Origin: Bifidobacterium saimiriisciurei
GTDB lineage: Bacteria; Actinomycetota; Actinomycetes; Actinomycetales; Bifidobacteriaceae
Direction of reading: 5' to 3'
DNA length: 64,000 nt
Assembly (NCBI RefSeq): GCF_010667655.1
Contig: NZ_WHZU01000003.1
Coordinates: forward strand, 95,542-159,541
The notes below the pieces were generated by a model, which saw only the letters and a program-made list of their open reading frames with translations, had not been told where the DNA came from and did not search any database. Positions 1 through 8,566 of the stretch are shown one piece after another. The stretch's first letter is position 1. Each line of letters opens with the position of its first letter. Position numbers and translations under genes: made by a program.

Positions 1-32
<32 letters not shown>

Positions 33-108
33 ACGACCCTCCCCTGCTCTTCCCTGATTCCGCACCACACACCACACCCACACACCAAAGAAACCAAGGA
101 AATCCATC

Positions 109-870
109 ATGACCGCTCTCGGCATCAACACGCTCGTATACCTCTCCGACCTCGCGAACGGCGTCCCGCAGTCGACGCTGCTCCCCCGCATCGCCGATCT
201 CGGCGCCGGCCTCGCCGAAGTCCGCCGCGAATACATCGTCGGCGCGGACGGCATCGACGCCGACGTCGAATTCGACCGCATCGCGGCGGCACGCAGGGCC
301 GGCGGCCTCGGCCTGTTCTATTCCGTGCCCGAAGTCATCACCGCGGAGGGCGCCGCCAACCCCGAGTTGGCCACCTATTTCGCCGAGGCCAGGCGCATGG
401 GCGCGAAGAACGTCAAGCTCAACCAGGGCGACGTGAAGGACGTCAGCGCCGACGTGCTGCACGGCATCGACGCGCTCGCCGCCGAATACGGCGTGAGCGT
501 GACCATCGAGAACGACCAGACTCCGGAGAACGGCACGTTCGTCTGCACCGCCTCCTCGCTGGAAAACATCAAGGACGCCGGCAGCGCCATCGGCTACACC
601 TTCGACCTGGGCAACTGGCTGTGGAGGGACGAGGACCCGGACGCCGCGTTCGCCGCCCTGCACGGGTTCATCACCGTGTTCCATCTGAAGAACGCCAACG
701 GCGCCGAGAAGCGCGAGGACCTCGTCACGACGATGCTCGACGACGGCGTCATCGACTGGCGCGAGCTCGTCGCGCAGCTGGGCGACGACGTTCCCGTGTT
801 CCTCGAGTTCCCCATCCCCGCCGACCGCGTCGCCGAACAGTTCGACATCGTCCGCGCCGCCCTCGCCTGA
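109..870 (+). CDS. Sugar phosphate isomerase/epimerase (xylose isomerase-like TIM barrel)
   Basis: This 253-aa protein has the AP-endonuclease-2/xylose isomerase-like fold expected of ketose epimerases and UlaE-type enzymes. Candidate divalent-metal ligands are the Glu of TIENDQ, the Asp of YTFDLGN, the His of VFHLKN and the late Glu of FLEFPIP. No signal peptide is present, so it should be cytosolic. An AAGGAAAT stretch before the ATG can serve as ribosome binding site. It is the first gene of a + strand run with a PfkB kinase, an HPS/KGPDC enzyme and a hexuloisomerase, which suggests it epimerises a keto-sugar or sugar phosphate for them. The substrate is unknown. UlaE-like L-xylulose-5-P epimerase is one alternative. 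Confidence 0.75.
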   Translation: MTALGINTLVYLSDLANGVPQSTLLPRIADLGAGLAEVRREYIVGADGIDADVEFDRIAAARRAGGLGLFYSVPEVITAEGAANPELATYFAEARRMGAKNVKLNQGDVKDVSADVLHGIDALAAEYGVSVTIENDQTPENGTFVCTASSLENIKDAGSAIGYTFDLGNWLWRDEDPDAAFAALHGFITVFHLKNANGAEKREDLVTTMLDDGVIDWRELVAQLGDDVPVFLEFPIPADRVAEQFDIVRAALA

Positions 871-939
871 CCGGCGGCCATACAAGCCGACATCGCACGA
901 CATCGCATATAACGAACGAAGAAACGTAAGGAAACCACA

Positions 940-1911
940 ATGGCAGAAGTCATGACCATCGGCGAACCCATGGTGAACCTCATCGCCGATTCCGACCAGA
1001 CCTACATGGAGGCCCGTAACCTGCCGACGCAGATGGCGGGATGCGAGTTCAACGTGGCCATCGGCGCGAACCGCCAGGGCCACTCGGTCAGCTACGTCAC
1101 CACGCTGGGCGAGGACTGGCAGGGCGACATGATCGTCGACTACATGAACACCATCGACATCGACACCGGCAACATCCGACGCACGACGAAGGCCTCCACC
1201 GGCTCGCAGCTCAAGGTGGTGCTGCCCGACGGCGACCCGAAGGTCATCTACTTCCGTGCCGGAAGCGCCGCCAGCAGGACCACGCCCGACATCGTGGACG
1301 ACGTGGACTTCGACGGCGTGAAGGTGCTGCACGTCACCGGCGTGTTCGCCGCGCTCGCCCCGAACACCTACGAGACCGAATCTCGCCTCATCGACGAGGC
1401 CCGCGCGCACGGAGCGCTCGTGACCTTCGACCCGAACCCCCGTCCGACGCTGTGGCACAGCGAGGAGGAGATGATCTACGCCACGAACAAGCTCGCCGCC
1501 AAGTCCGACGTGTTCATGCCCGGCCTTTCCGAGGGCCAGCTGTTCTCCGGCCGACAGGACCCGCGCGACATCGCCGACTTCTATCTCGACATGGGTGTGA
1601 AGAAGGTCATCATCAAGCTGGGCGACGCCGGCTCCGCGCTGTTCGAGCGCAACGAGGACGGCGAGCGCGTGGAGACGGTGGTGCCGAGCTTCGTGGTCGA
1701 CGTGGTCGATACGGTCGGCGCCGGCGACGGCTTCGCCTCCGGTGCGATCACGGCCCTGCTCGAAGGCCTTGACGCCGAGCATCTGCTGGAGCGAGCGAAC
1801 GCCGTCGGCGCGATCCAGGTGACAAGCGTCTCCGATTCCGAGGGCCTGCCCACCCGCGCCGAGCTTGAACGGTTCATCGCCGAAACCCCGCGAAAGGAAG
1901 TATCGCTGTGA
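940..1911 (+). CDS. PfkB-family carbohydrate kinase, 2-keto-3-deoxygluconate kinase-like
   Basis: This 323-aa ribokinase/PfkB-fold kinase opens with a GEPMVNLI strand, carries the KDG-kinase-like segment FDPNPRPTLW, and has the C-terminal signature DTVGAGDGF with the catalytic base Asp near residue 263. It would phosphorylate a keto-sugar or 2-keto-3-deoxy acid with ATP. The next gene starts inside its stop codon (GTGA), so the two are translationally coupled. Two readings are open. It could phosphorylate KDG made by UxuA encoded at 7253-8383. It could instead phosphorylate a ketohexose for the HPS/PHI enzymes downstream. The family call is firm and the substrate is inferred. Confidence 0.8.
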   Translation: MAEVMTIGEPMVNLIADSDQTYMEARNLPTQMAGCEFNVAIGANRQGHSVSYVTTLGEDWQGDMIVDYMNTIDIDTGNIRRTTKASTGSQLKVVLPDGDPKVIYFRAGSAASRTTPDIVDDVDFDGVKVLHVTGVFAALAPNTYETESRLIDEARAHGALVTFDPNPRPTLWHSEEEMIYATNKLAAKSDVFMPGLSEGQLFSGRQDPRDIADFYLDMGVKKVIIKLGDAGSALFERNEDGERVETVVPSFVVDVVDTVGAGDGFASGAITALLEGLDAEHLLERANAVGAIQVTSVSDSEGLPTRAELERFIAETPRKEVSL

Positions 1912-2540
1912 AACTGCAGGTAGCCATCGACCGCGTGGACATCCCTCGCGCAGAAGCCATCATCCGCCAGGTCGCCGCATCGGCCGACGTCATCGAGATC
2001 GGCACGTCGCTGACCAAGGAGTTCGGCGTCCGTGCTCTCGCCCCGCTCATCGGGGCCGCGCACGAGGTCCGGCCCGAGACCGCCGTGCTCGGCGACATCA
2101 AGACCTGCGATGAGGGCAAATACGAGTTCGATCTTGGATTCGACTGCGGATTCAGGTACCTCACCGTCATGGGCTCGTCGTCGCTCGGCACGCTGAAGGT
2201 CTGCTACGAGTCGGCCGCCGCTCACGACGGCGTGATGATGATCGACCTGCTCGAATGCGACGACGACCGCATCGAGAGGATCTCGGTCTTCCCCGACGCC
2301 GTCTACTGCCTGCACACGTCGGTCGATTCGGGCGCGACCGCCGATCCGGTCGGCCAGGTGCGGGCGTTCAAGGCACGCTACCCTCAGATCGGACGCATCG
2401 CCATCGCCGGCGGCATCAGGAAGGACCAGCTTGCCGGCCTTGCCGCTGAGGGCGTGGAGATCGCCATCATGGGGTCGGCCATCACCAAGGCCGACGACAT
2501 CGCCGCGGCGGCCGCCGAATGCAGGGCGCTGTGCGCGTAG
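1908..2540 (+). CDS. hxlA: 3-hexulose-6-phosphate synthase / 3-keto-L-gulonate-6-phosphate decarboxylase family
   Basis: This 210-aa protein belongs to the OMP-decarboxylase suprafamily. The family Asp-x-Lys-x-x-Asp motif is visible as GDIKTCDEG (D63, K65, D68), and the C-terminal phosphate-binding segment is AGGIRKDQ followed by MGSAITKADD. HPS condenses formaldehyde with ribulose-5-P to give hexulose-6-P, and KGPDC (UlaD/SgbH) decarboxylates 3-keto-L-gulonate-6-P. The GTG start overlaps the kinase stop. An adjacent hexuloisomerase favours the HPS role. The co-transcribed epimerase and kinase, and a YiaK-like reductase far downstream, leave KGPDC possible. Family assignment is strong and reaction assignment moderate. 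Confidence 0.75.
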   Translation: MKLQVAIDRVDIPRAEAIIRQVAASADVIEIGTSLTKEFGVRALAPLIGAAHEVRPETAVLGDIKTCDEGKYEFDLGFDCGFRYLTVMGSSSLGTLKVCYESAAAHDGVMMIDLLECDDDRIERISVFPDAVYCLHTSVDSGATADPVGQVRAFKARYPQIGRIAIAGGIRKDQLAGLAAEGVEIAIMGSAITKADDIAAAAAECRALCA

Positions 2541-2545
2541 TCGCT

Positions 2546-2579
2546 GCCGGCCAACGACATCGGCTCGCCGGCCAACGAC
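2546..2579 (+). repeat. Pair of 13-bp direct repeats between hxlA and hxlB
   Basis: GCCGGCCAACGAC occurs at 2546-2558 and again at 2567-2579, 21 bp apart, in the only sizeable gap of the operon. It may be a minor duplication or a regulatory site. No function is evident. Confidence 0.5.
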
Positions 2580-2647
2580 CATAGGTCACGAATTCCTAAC
2601 CATCCGAATAATCCAAGGCAGAACAAATCAGGAAAAGAGCAGATATC

Positions 2648-3199
2648 ATGACCAACGACAACCGCATTCTCGACCAGATCGTCGATGAGATCTCCGGCGT
2701 CATCGCCAAGATGGACGAGGCCGACCTCGAGGCCGCGCGCGACCTTATCGGCCGCGACGACCGCGTGTACGCCACGGGCGAGGGCCGTTCCGGATTCCAG
2801 GCGCGCAGCTTCGCGATGCGCATGATGCACATCGGCTACACGAGCTACATGATGGGAGAGACCATCTGCCCGTCGATGCATGAGGGCGACGTGCTGCTGG
2901 CCATCTCCGGCTCGGGCAAGACGCGCAAGACCGTGGAGGACGCCGAGGCCGCGAAGAAGCTGGGCGTGAAGGTGATCGCCGTCACGTCGAAGCCGGAATC
3001 CCCCCTGGCCGACGCGGCCGACGCCGTGATTCTCGTGCCGGGCCGCGTGAAGGGCGAGGCCGGCGGCTCCATCCAGCTGCTCAGCTCGCTGTTCGACCAG
3101 AGCGTGCACATCGCGCTCGACGCCCTGTGCCTCATGCTCTCCCGCCGCGACAACGTCTCCGACGCCCAGGCCAACGCCAACCACGCCAACGTGGAGTGA
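2648..3199 (+). CDS. hxlB: 6-phospho-3-hexuloisomerase (SIS domain)
   Basis: This 183-aa single SIS-domain protein matches the PHI family in length (about 180 aa). It has the GEGRSGFQAR sugar-phosphate loop near residues 44-53, followed by an ISGSGKT loop. PHI interconverts arabino-3-hexulose-6-P and fructose-6-P. It lies 107 nt after hxlA with its own Shine-Dalgarno-like AGGAAAAGAG. The pairing of HPS with PHI is the hallmark of the ribulose monophosphate route, used for formaldehyde fixation or, in reverse, to make ribulose-5-P. In this operon it could also drain a kinase product into fructose-6-P. Confidence 0.8.
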   Translation: MTNDNRILDQIVDEISGVIAKMDEADLEAARDLIGRDDRVYATGEGRSGFQARSFAMRMMHIGYTSYMMGETICPSMHEGDVLLAISGSGKTRKTVEDAEAAKKLGVKVIAVTSKPESPLADAADAVILVPGRVKGEAGGSIQLLSSLFDQSVHIALDALCLMLSRRDNVSDAQANANHANVE

Positions 3200-3223
3200 C
3201 CATCAACGTGAAGCAATAGAACG

Positions 3224-3261
3224 AAGCTCCGCCTTCCGGAATATCGGAAGGCGGAGCTTTT
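3224..3261. terminator. Bidirectional intrinsic terminator
   Basis: A perfect stem of about 15 bp (arms ending GCCTTCCG and CGGAAGGC around a GAATAT loop) is flanked by A-rich and T-rich edges. It sits between the stop of hxlB (+) and the stop of the convergent esterase gene (-), and can terminate both. Confidence 0.9.
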
Positions 3262-3281
3262 CGCATCCGGACGAATGACCG

Positions 3282-4316
3282 TCACAGCCTTGAGTAGGTG
3301 AAGTCGCGGATGAGGTCGAGGACGACGCCGCTTTCCTCAAGCCAGCTCATGCACACGGGGAACACGTGGCCGAGGGTTTCGGCGGGCGCGGTCTTCCAGT
3401 CGTGCAGTTCGAAGTCGGTGTCGCCCTCCGACAGCAGCGCGGCCAGATGCAGGGTCTCCGACTGGATGAAGTCGTCGCTGCTGGTGTTGAGGAACAGCGG
3501 CGGCAGGTCGACCGACCGCACGATTTCGGCGACGTCGACGGCCGAACGGTCGACGTCGGCCAGCGGCGCGAAGAACGTGGACGACATGGCGTCGAGGATG
3601 GTCTTGGGGTCGTCCTCCCCCGCGGCCGTGGCGGCGGCACCGCCGGCGGCCGGAACGTACGGCAGCAGGTTGTACAGGCCGGAGACGAGCGCCGCGCCGT
3701 TCACGCCGATGCCGCTGGCCTCGACGCCCAGAGCGGCGGCGACCGACGCCGAGCGTTCGACGGCGGCGGTGAAGAACGCGAGGCATCCGCCGGCGGAGTC
3801 GCCGGTGAGCCAGACGCCGTCCTGCGCGATCGGGTATTCGGCGCGATGGTCGCGAATCCAGGCGAGCGCCTGCGCGACGTCGCGCAGCTGGCCGAGAAAG
3901 TCGGTCTGCGGCGAGGGACGGTAGTTCACCGAGAACACGGCGAATCCGCGCGAGGCCAGGTGCGTGCAGAAGTTGCGGTTGAGCTCCTTGTGGCCGTAGA
4001 CGAATCCGCCGCCGTGGATGTCGACGTATACGGGCATCGTCTGGCCGCCTCGCACGACGGCCTCGTGCGGCAGGTAGAGGTCGAGCCGGTGGCCGCGCAC
4101 CTCGTCGGCGTCGTCGGCGTACGGCAGGTCGGCGATGACGTCCACGTCGTCGGGCGTGTGCCAGAACGGCACGCGGGAGGCGTCGCCGTCGGCGAAGTCC
4201 ACGCGGGACTTGAGGATCGCCGAACGCAGCGGTTCGGGGCAGTCGCCGAGGTCGCCGTCGATCTCGGTCCAGTCGGTGTACGGCACTCCTTCGGCCGTGG
4301 CGTATCGGTTGCTCAT
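3282..4316 (-). CDS. Alpha/beta hydrolase, HSL-type esterase
   Basis: The protein has the hormone-sensitive-lipase signatures: the oxyanion motif HGGGFVYG, the nucleophile elbow GDSAGG, an acid Asp in TSSDDF and a late His in LGHVFPV. It should hydrolyse short-chain esters such as acetylated glycosides in the cytosol (inference, no signal peptide). An in-frame ATG lies upstream at 4337, but AAGGAG at 4323-4328 is ideally spaced for the ATG at 4316 (344 aa). A sugar-porter gene lies 97 nt upstream on the same strand. The likely role is deacylation of an imported sugar derivative, though the substrate is unknown. Confidence 0.8.
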   Translation of the reverse strand: MSNRYATAEGVPYTDWTEIDGDLGDCPEPLRSAILKSRVDFADGDASRVPFWHTPDDVDVIADLPYADDADEVRGHRLDLYLPHEAVVRGGQTMPVYVDIHGGGFVYGHKELNRNFCTHLASRGFAVFSVNYRPSPQTDFLGQLRDVAQALAWIRDHRAEYPIAQDGVWLTGDSAGGCLAFFTAAVERSASVAAALGVEASGIGVNGAALVSGLYNLLPYVPAAGGAAATAAGEDDPKTILDAMSSTFFAPLADVDRSAVDVAEIVRSVDLPPLFLNTSSDDFIQSETLHLAALLSEGDTDFELHDWKTAPAETLGHVFPVCMSWLEESGVVLDLIRDFTYSRL

Positions 4317-4413
4317 CATGGTCTCCTTAATCTTCATGCATCGTTGTCATGCGTTACGCAATGCGCCGGCCTGCCGATGTCGGCGCGGCCGGCGCACAGG
4401 CGAATGGATTCGG

Positions 4414-5859
4414 TCACTCGGCCTTCATGTCCTCGAGGGCCACGCCGTTGGTCTCGGGCAGCACCTTCTTGACGAACAGGTAGCTCAGCAGCGCGAACAC
4501 GGTGTAGGCGAGGTACACGTTGCCGACGCCGATGGTGTCGCGCAGCGGCGGGAACGTGGTGGAGACCACGAAGTTGCCGATCCAGTTGAACGCGGTGGCC
4601 ACGGCCACGCCGATGGCGCGGATGTTGTTCGGGAAGATCTCGCCGATGACGACCCACATGCCGGCGCCCCAGCTGAAGTTGAACGACAGGAAGAACGCGT
4701 ACATGCCGAAGATGGCGATCGGGGCCCAGATGCCGGGGAGCACGAAGTTGCCGTCCTGCATGGAGGCGTGGTAGAAGCCGACGGTGGCGATGAGCAGGAA
4801 CACGGTCATGGCGATGGAACCGGCGGCGAGCAGCTTCTTGCGGCCGATGCGGTCGAGCAGGATCATGGACGCGATCATCGGGATCCATGCGGCGAGCGTG
4901 CGGTACAGCGAGATGTCAAGCGCGACCTGCTCGGAGAAGCCCATGGAACGCCAGATGCTCGAATCGTAGTAGAGGATGATGTTGATGCCGCAGAACTGCT
5001 GGAACAGGGCCACGAGGATGCCGATCCACACGACCTTCTTCAGGCCGAGGAATCCACCGCGCAGGTCGCGCAGCTTCGCACCGCTCTCGCTGCCGACGGT
5101 GGCGCGGATCTGGGCGATCTTGGCTTCGGGGTTCACCACGCCGTTGATGCGCTTGAGCGTGGCGGCGGCCTCCTCGTCGCGGCCCTTCATGACGAGGTAG
5201 CGCGGCGATTCGGGCAGCAGCAGCGACACGGCGAACATGACGACCGACGGCACGATCATGATGAGCAGCATCCAGCGCCAGGTGGCGAGACCGAACCAGA
5301 ACGGCGAGTCGGCGCCGCCGGAGCCCTTGGCGAACATGCTGTTGGTGATGGTGGAGGCCAGCATGCCGATGCCGACGCCGAACTGCTGGAAGCTGGTGAG
5401 GAAGCCACGCATCTTGGTCGGCGAGACCTCGGCGATGTAGGCGGGGCCGAGCACAGAGGCCAGGCCGACGCCAAGGCCGCCGATGAAGCGGAACACGATG
5501 AACGACCAGATCTCGGGTGCGAGCGCGGAGCCCAGGGAGCTGGCGATGAACAGGATGGCGGCGAACAGCATGGAGTGGATGCGGCCGTACTTGTCGGCCA
5601 GCTTGCCGGCGAACCAGGCGCCGAGCACGCAGCCGAGCAGCGCGCACGAGACGGAGATGCCGCTCATGAAGCTGTTGAGGCCGAAGCCGGTCGCGGTGCC
5701 GGCAATCGAGTCCACGGCGCCGTTGATCACGGCGGTGTCGAAGCCGAACAGCACGCCGCCGATCGCGGCGGCCGCGCATACGATGATGATTCTGCGTTTG
5801 ATGACCGGATCGACGATTTCCTCGAGATCGTCATGCCGGGAACTGGTCTGTGACGTCAT
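4414..5859 (-). CDS. MFS sugar transporter (sugar porter family)
   Basis: This 481-aa, about 12-helix permease carries sugar-porter hallmarks: DKYGR after helix 2, PESPRYL at the end of the N-terminal half, GRKKLL in the matching loop of the second half, and a terminal PETNG. It resembles proton-coupled xylose/arabinose/glucose porters and would sit in the cytoplasmic membrane. An upstream in-frame extension is rejected because GAAGGAG precedes the ATG at 5859. It is transcribed divergently from the AraC regulator and upstream of the esterase, so the three probably form one substrate-utilisation unit. Sugar specificity cannot be read from sequence. Confidence 0.87.
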   Translation of the reverse strand: MTSQTSSRHDDLEEIVDPVIKRRIIIVCAAAAIGGVLFGFDTAVINGAVDSIAGTATGFGLNSFMSGISVSCALLGCVLGAWFAGKLADKYGRIHSMLFAAILFIASSLGSALAPEIWSFIVFRFIGGLGVGLASVLGPAYIAEVSPTKMRGFLTSFQQFGVGIGMLASTITNSMFAKGSGGADSPFWFGLATWRWMLLIMIVPSVVMFAVSLLLPESPRYLVMKGRDEEAAATLKRINGVVNPEAKIAQIRATVGSESGAKLRDLRGGFLGLKKVVWIGILVALFQQFCGINIILYYDSSIWRSMGFSEQVALDISLYRTLAAWIPMIASMILLDRIGRKKLLAAGSIAMTVFLLIATVGFYHASMQDGNFVLPGIWAPIAIFGMYAFFLSFNFSWGAGMWVVIGEIFPNNIRAIGVAVATAFNWIGNFVVSTTFPPLRDTIGVGNVYLAYTVFALLSYLFVKKVLPETNGVALEDMKAE

Positions 5860-6162
5860 TGCCCTCTCCTTCGTTGATGACCACCTTGTCATTTCCTCCA
5901 TGGCCGCGACCCTTCGCAGCCATGTGATGTTCATCATCGTAGGGGCATGATTTCATCGCCGGTAATCATTATGTGATTCAGAAAATATGATTTTGTGATG
6001 TATTATTACGGAAATACGAAGATAACATCACATTATGCATTTTCCGCGTCACGAATCGTAGACATCATGCCGACGATGTCATGCCGAAGGCGGCATTCCG
6101 ACAACGAAGGCCGACGACGGCACGGAAACGGTGAAGGCATACGAGACGACGGGAGCCCGACC
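5860..6162. promoter_or_regulatory. Divergent promoter region, sugar porter / AraC regulator
   Basis: This is an AT-rich gap in a GC-rich neighbourhood. TGTGAT occurs at about 5972-5977 and 5994-5999, one in ATTATGTGATTC and one in TTTTGTGATG, 22 bp apart in the same orientation. That is two helical turns and the geometry AraC-family proteins often use. This is suggestive only. Confidence 0.4.
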
Positions 6163-7047
6163 ATGACCGACGACCACGACTATCCGTACAACCGGGTGAT
6201 CACCGACGATTATCTCGAGGAGAACATCTATCCGGAGGACTCCCCCGCCCTGATCCTGATGCACAACGTCAGAGGGGAATCGGTGCGCCCCCACTGGCAT
6301 CGGGGATTGGAGCTCTCCCATTGCTTCGCCGGTACAGCCACATGGACCATCGACTCGTCGATCATCGAGACCGCCCCGGGGCATACCACGCTCATCAGCC
6401 CGTATGCGATCCACGAGGCCAAGCTCACCGACGTCGGCTATTACAGCGGAGTCTCCATCACGTTCAACAACGACATCGTCGAGAAATCGTATCCGTACGC
6501 CGACCGCAACCTCGTCGACTTCATGAGCCCCACCGCTACCGACGACGACCGGCAGCGCCTCACCGACCTCGTCATCAAGGCCGCGCAATGGCATGAGCGG
6601 CCGGGAACGCTGAAGACGCTGCAGCTGAACGCGATCCTCTACGAGATCCTGTACCTCGTGTATTCGAAATTCGTCGTCGGCGTGAGACGGCCGGAACTCG
6701 TACGCAACGGCCGCCATGTGTTCATACAGGTCGTCGGGTTCATCGAAAGCCATTATGCCGAGCCGCTGACGGCGCAGGACGTGGCTGCGCGGTTCGGTTA
6801 CAGCCGCGAGCATTTCAGCCGTCTGTTCAAGGAGGCGACGGGCATGGGATTCAAACAGTTCGTCACCCGGCTGCGTCTGCAGGACGCCGAGCGGCGGATA
6901 GCGCGCTCGACCGTGCCGATCGCCGAGGTGGTGCGTTCGAGTGGATTCGCGGATTCGCGCAGCATGTGCGCGGCGTTCGAACGCGCCTACGGGATGACGC
7001 CCAGCGCCTACCGCCGTGCGCAGAGGGCGGAGCAACGGCAGGGGTAG
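6163..7047 (+). CDS. AraC-family transcriptional regulator
   Basis: The protein is 294 aa from the ATG at 6163, which is preceded by GGGAG with 7-nt spacing. An open frame extends further upstream but its residues look non-coding. The N-terminal half contains the cupin-like effector domain (HWHRGLELSH). The C-terminal roughly 100 residues hold the double helix-turn-helix, including FSRLFKEATGMGFKQF and a second helix pair ending GMTPSAYRR. It is divergent from the sugar-porter gene, so local activation of porter and esterase is the natural inference. The effector is unknown. Confidence 0.88.
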   Translation: MTDDHDYPYNRVITDDYLEENIYPEDSPALILMHNVRGESVRPHWHRGLELSHCFAGTATWTIDSSIIETAPGHTTLISPYAIHEAKLTDVGYYSGVSITFNNDIVEKSYPYADRNLVDFMSPTATDDDRQRLTDLVIKAAQWHERPGTLKTLQLNAILYEILYLVYSKFVVGVRRPELVRNGRHVFIQVVGFIESHYAEPLTAQDVAARFGYSREHFSRLFKEATGMGFKQFVTRLRLQDAERRIARSTVPIAEVVRSSGFADSRSMCAAFERAYGMTPSAYRRAQRAEQRQG

Positions 7048-7152
7048 CGCCGAACGCCCGGGAATGCGACGGGGCTGAGGCATTCGCGTTATGACCGACA
7101 CCGGGAAATCACAGACGGAGGGTTCTGCGAGGATGAACCTGCACATATGAAA

Positions 7153-7195
7153 AAGGCCTGCGCGTCCGGTCGTTCGACCGATTCGCGCAGGCCTT
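7153..7195 (-). terminator. Intrinsic terminator of uxuA
   Basis: The arms AAGGCCTGCGCG and CGCGCAGGCCTT form a 12-bp perfect stem followed on the minus strand by a T run. It lies between the ends of the convergent araC-type gene and uxuA. Confidence 0.85.
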
Positions 7196-7252
7196 CATCG
7201 ATAGGAAGGTATCCCTCGTTCCGGCTGCCACCGAAGCGAGGAAGTCAGTGCG

Positions 7253-8383
7253 TTACTTGTTGTACTTGACGGTGTCCCACACGCCCAGCAGGTACTGGAT
7301 GCCCAGGGCGCGGTCGTACAGGCCGTAGCCCGGACGCGGCTTGTGCTCCGGCGTGTTCTCGTTCCACAGGTGACGGCCGTGGTCCGGACGGATGTAGCCC
7401 TGGTAGTCGGCCTCGGCGTACGCCTTCATGATGCCGATGGTGTCCACGTCGCCCTCGGACGCGCGGTGGCCGACCTCGGAGAAGCTGCCCGCCTCGTCGA
7501 GGAACTTGATGTTGCGCACGTGCGAGAAGTGGATGCGGTCCATGAACGTCTTGACGGCGTCGACAGGGTCGTTGCCGCGGCGCGACGAGAAGGAGCCGAG
7601 GCACAGGCACAGGCCGTTGTACGGGCTCGGGTTGAGGTCGAGCACGCGCTGGATGCCCTCCTTGGAGGAGACCACGCGCGGCCAGCCGAACAGGTCGAAG
7701 GCCGGGTCGTCGGGGTGCACGGCCAGCTTGACGTCGTACTTCTCGCAGGTCGGGATGACGGCGTCGAGGAACACCTTGTAGTTCTCGTAGTACTTGTCGT
7801 GATCGATGCCCTTGTAGGCCTCGATGAACTCGGGCAGGTGGGCCAGACGCTCCGGCTCCCAGCCCGGCATGGTCAGGCCGTTGGCGCCCTCGAGCGTCTC
7901 GTCGATCAGCTTCTGCGGGTCGGTGAGCTCGGCGACCTTGTGGGCGTCGTAGTACAGGGCAGTGGAGCCGTCCGGGCACGGGTGGAACATGTCGGTGCGC
8001 AGCCAGTCGAACACGGGCATGAAGTTGTAGGTGACGACCTTCACGCCGGCCTTGCCGAGGTTCTCGATGGTCTTGATGTAGTTGTCGAGCGCCTCGTCGC
8101 GGCTCATGCCCAGCATGGTCTTGCCGGTCTTGATGGACTCGTGCACGTTCACGGACTCGACGACGTCGGCGTTGAACGTCTTGGTGATGCCGTGCTTGCG
8201 GTCGTAGTCGGAAAGGCCGGTGATCTTCTTCATCTCGGCCTCGATCTCCTCCGGCTCCCACAGCTCGCCGGCCTGCTTGTGGTGCAGCGACCAGACGATC
8301 GTCTCGACGCCCGGGATCTGGCGGATGTCGTCCAGCGAAATGGTGTCGTTACCCTCGCCGTACCAACGGAAACCCATCTTCAT
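7253..8383 (-). CDS. uxuA: Mannonate dehydratase
   Basis: This 376-aa protein has the UxuA family layout: it starts MKMGFRWYGEGND, continues with SLHHKQAGELW near residue 33, and ends in a long TIM-barrel body with RNIKFL and RPDHGR segments. UxuA dehydrates D-mannonate to 2-keto-3-deoxy-D-gluconate. Length is normal (350-395 aa). An AAAGGAT stretch precedes the ATG. It follows uxuB and uxaC on the same strand, but a hairpin between uxuB and uxuA and a recognisable promoter indicate separate or partly separate transcription. With uxaC and uxuB it completes glucuronate to KDG conversion. Confidence 0.93.
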   Translation of the reverse strand: MKMGFRWYGEGNDTISLDDIRQIPGVETIVWSLHHKQAGELWEPEEIEAEMKKITGLSDYDRKHGITKTFNADVVESVNVHESIKTGKTMLGMSRDEALDNYIKTIENLGKAGVKVVTYNFMPVFDWLRTDMFHPCPDGSTALYYDAHKVAELTDPQKLIDETLEGANGLTMPGWEPERLAHLPEFIEAYKGIDHDKYYENYKVFLDAVIPTCEKYDVKLAVHPDDPAFDLFGWPRVVSSKEGIQRVLDLNPSPYNGLCLCLGSFSSRRGNDPVDAVKTFMDRIHFSHVRNIKFLDEAGSFSEVGHRASEGDVDTIGIMKAYAEADYQGYIRPDHGRHLWNENTPEHKPRPGYGLYDRALGIQYLLGVWDTVKYNK

Positions 8384-8516
8384 AGCGGTTGATCCTTTGC
8401 TTTCGGTGGTTATACAGTTTTCGGTTTACACCGCAACGGTGCTGTTACGGTGCGGATTGTCGTGAATTGTCACGGATTGCGGCGGGCGGCGCGACCATGC
8501 GCCGCTCGTGGGGCCG
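8384..8516 (-). promoter_or_regulatory. uxuA promoter region
   Basis: On the minus strand TTGCGG and TATAAC are about 16 nt apart, a plausible -35/-10 pair ending some 30 nt before the uxuA ATG. The -35 overlaps ACCGTTGCGGT, an imperfect palindrome suitable as a LacI-family operator (inference). Confidence 0.45.
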
Positions 8517-8547
8517 ACGGCTCCCCTTCAATCATGCGGGGAGCCGT
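8517..8547 (-). terminator. Hairpin downstream of uxuB
   Basis: The arms ACGGCTCCCC and GGGGAGCCGT form a 10-bp perfect stem 20 nt after the uxuB stop. No strong T run follows, so it may attenuate read-through into uxuA instead of fully terminating. Confidence 0.6.
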
Positions 8548-8566
8548 TGACCTTGGGAGGCCTGGC

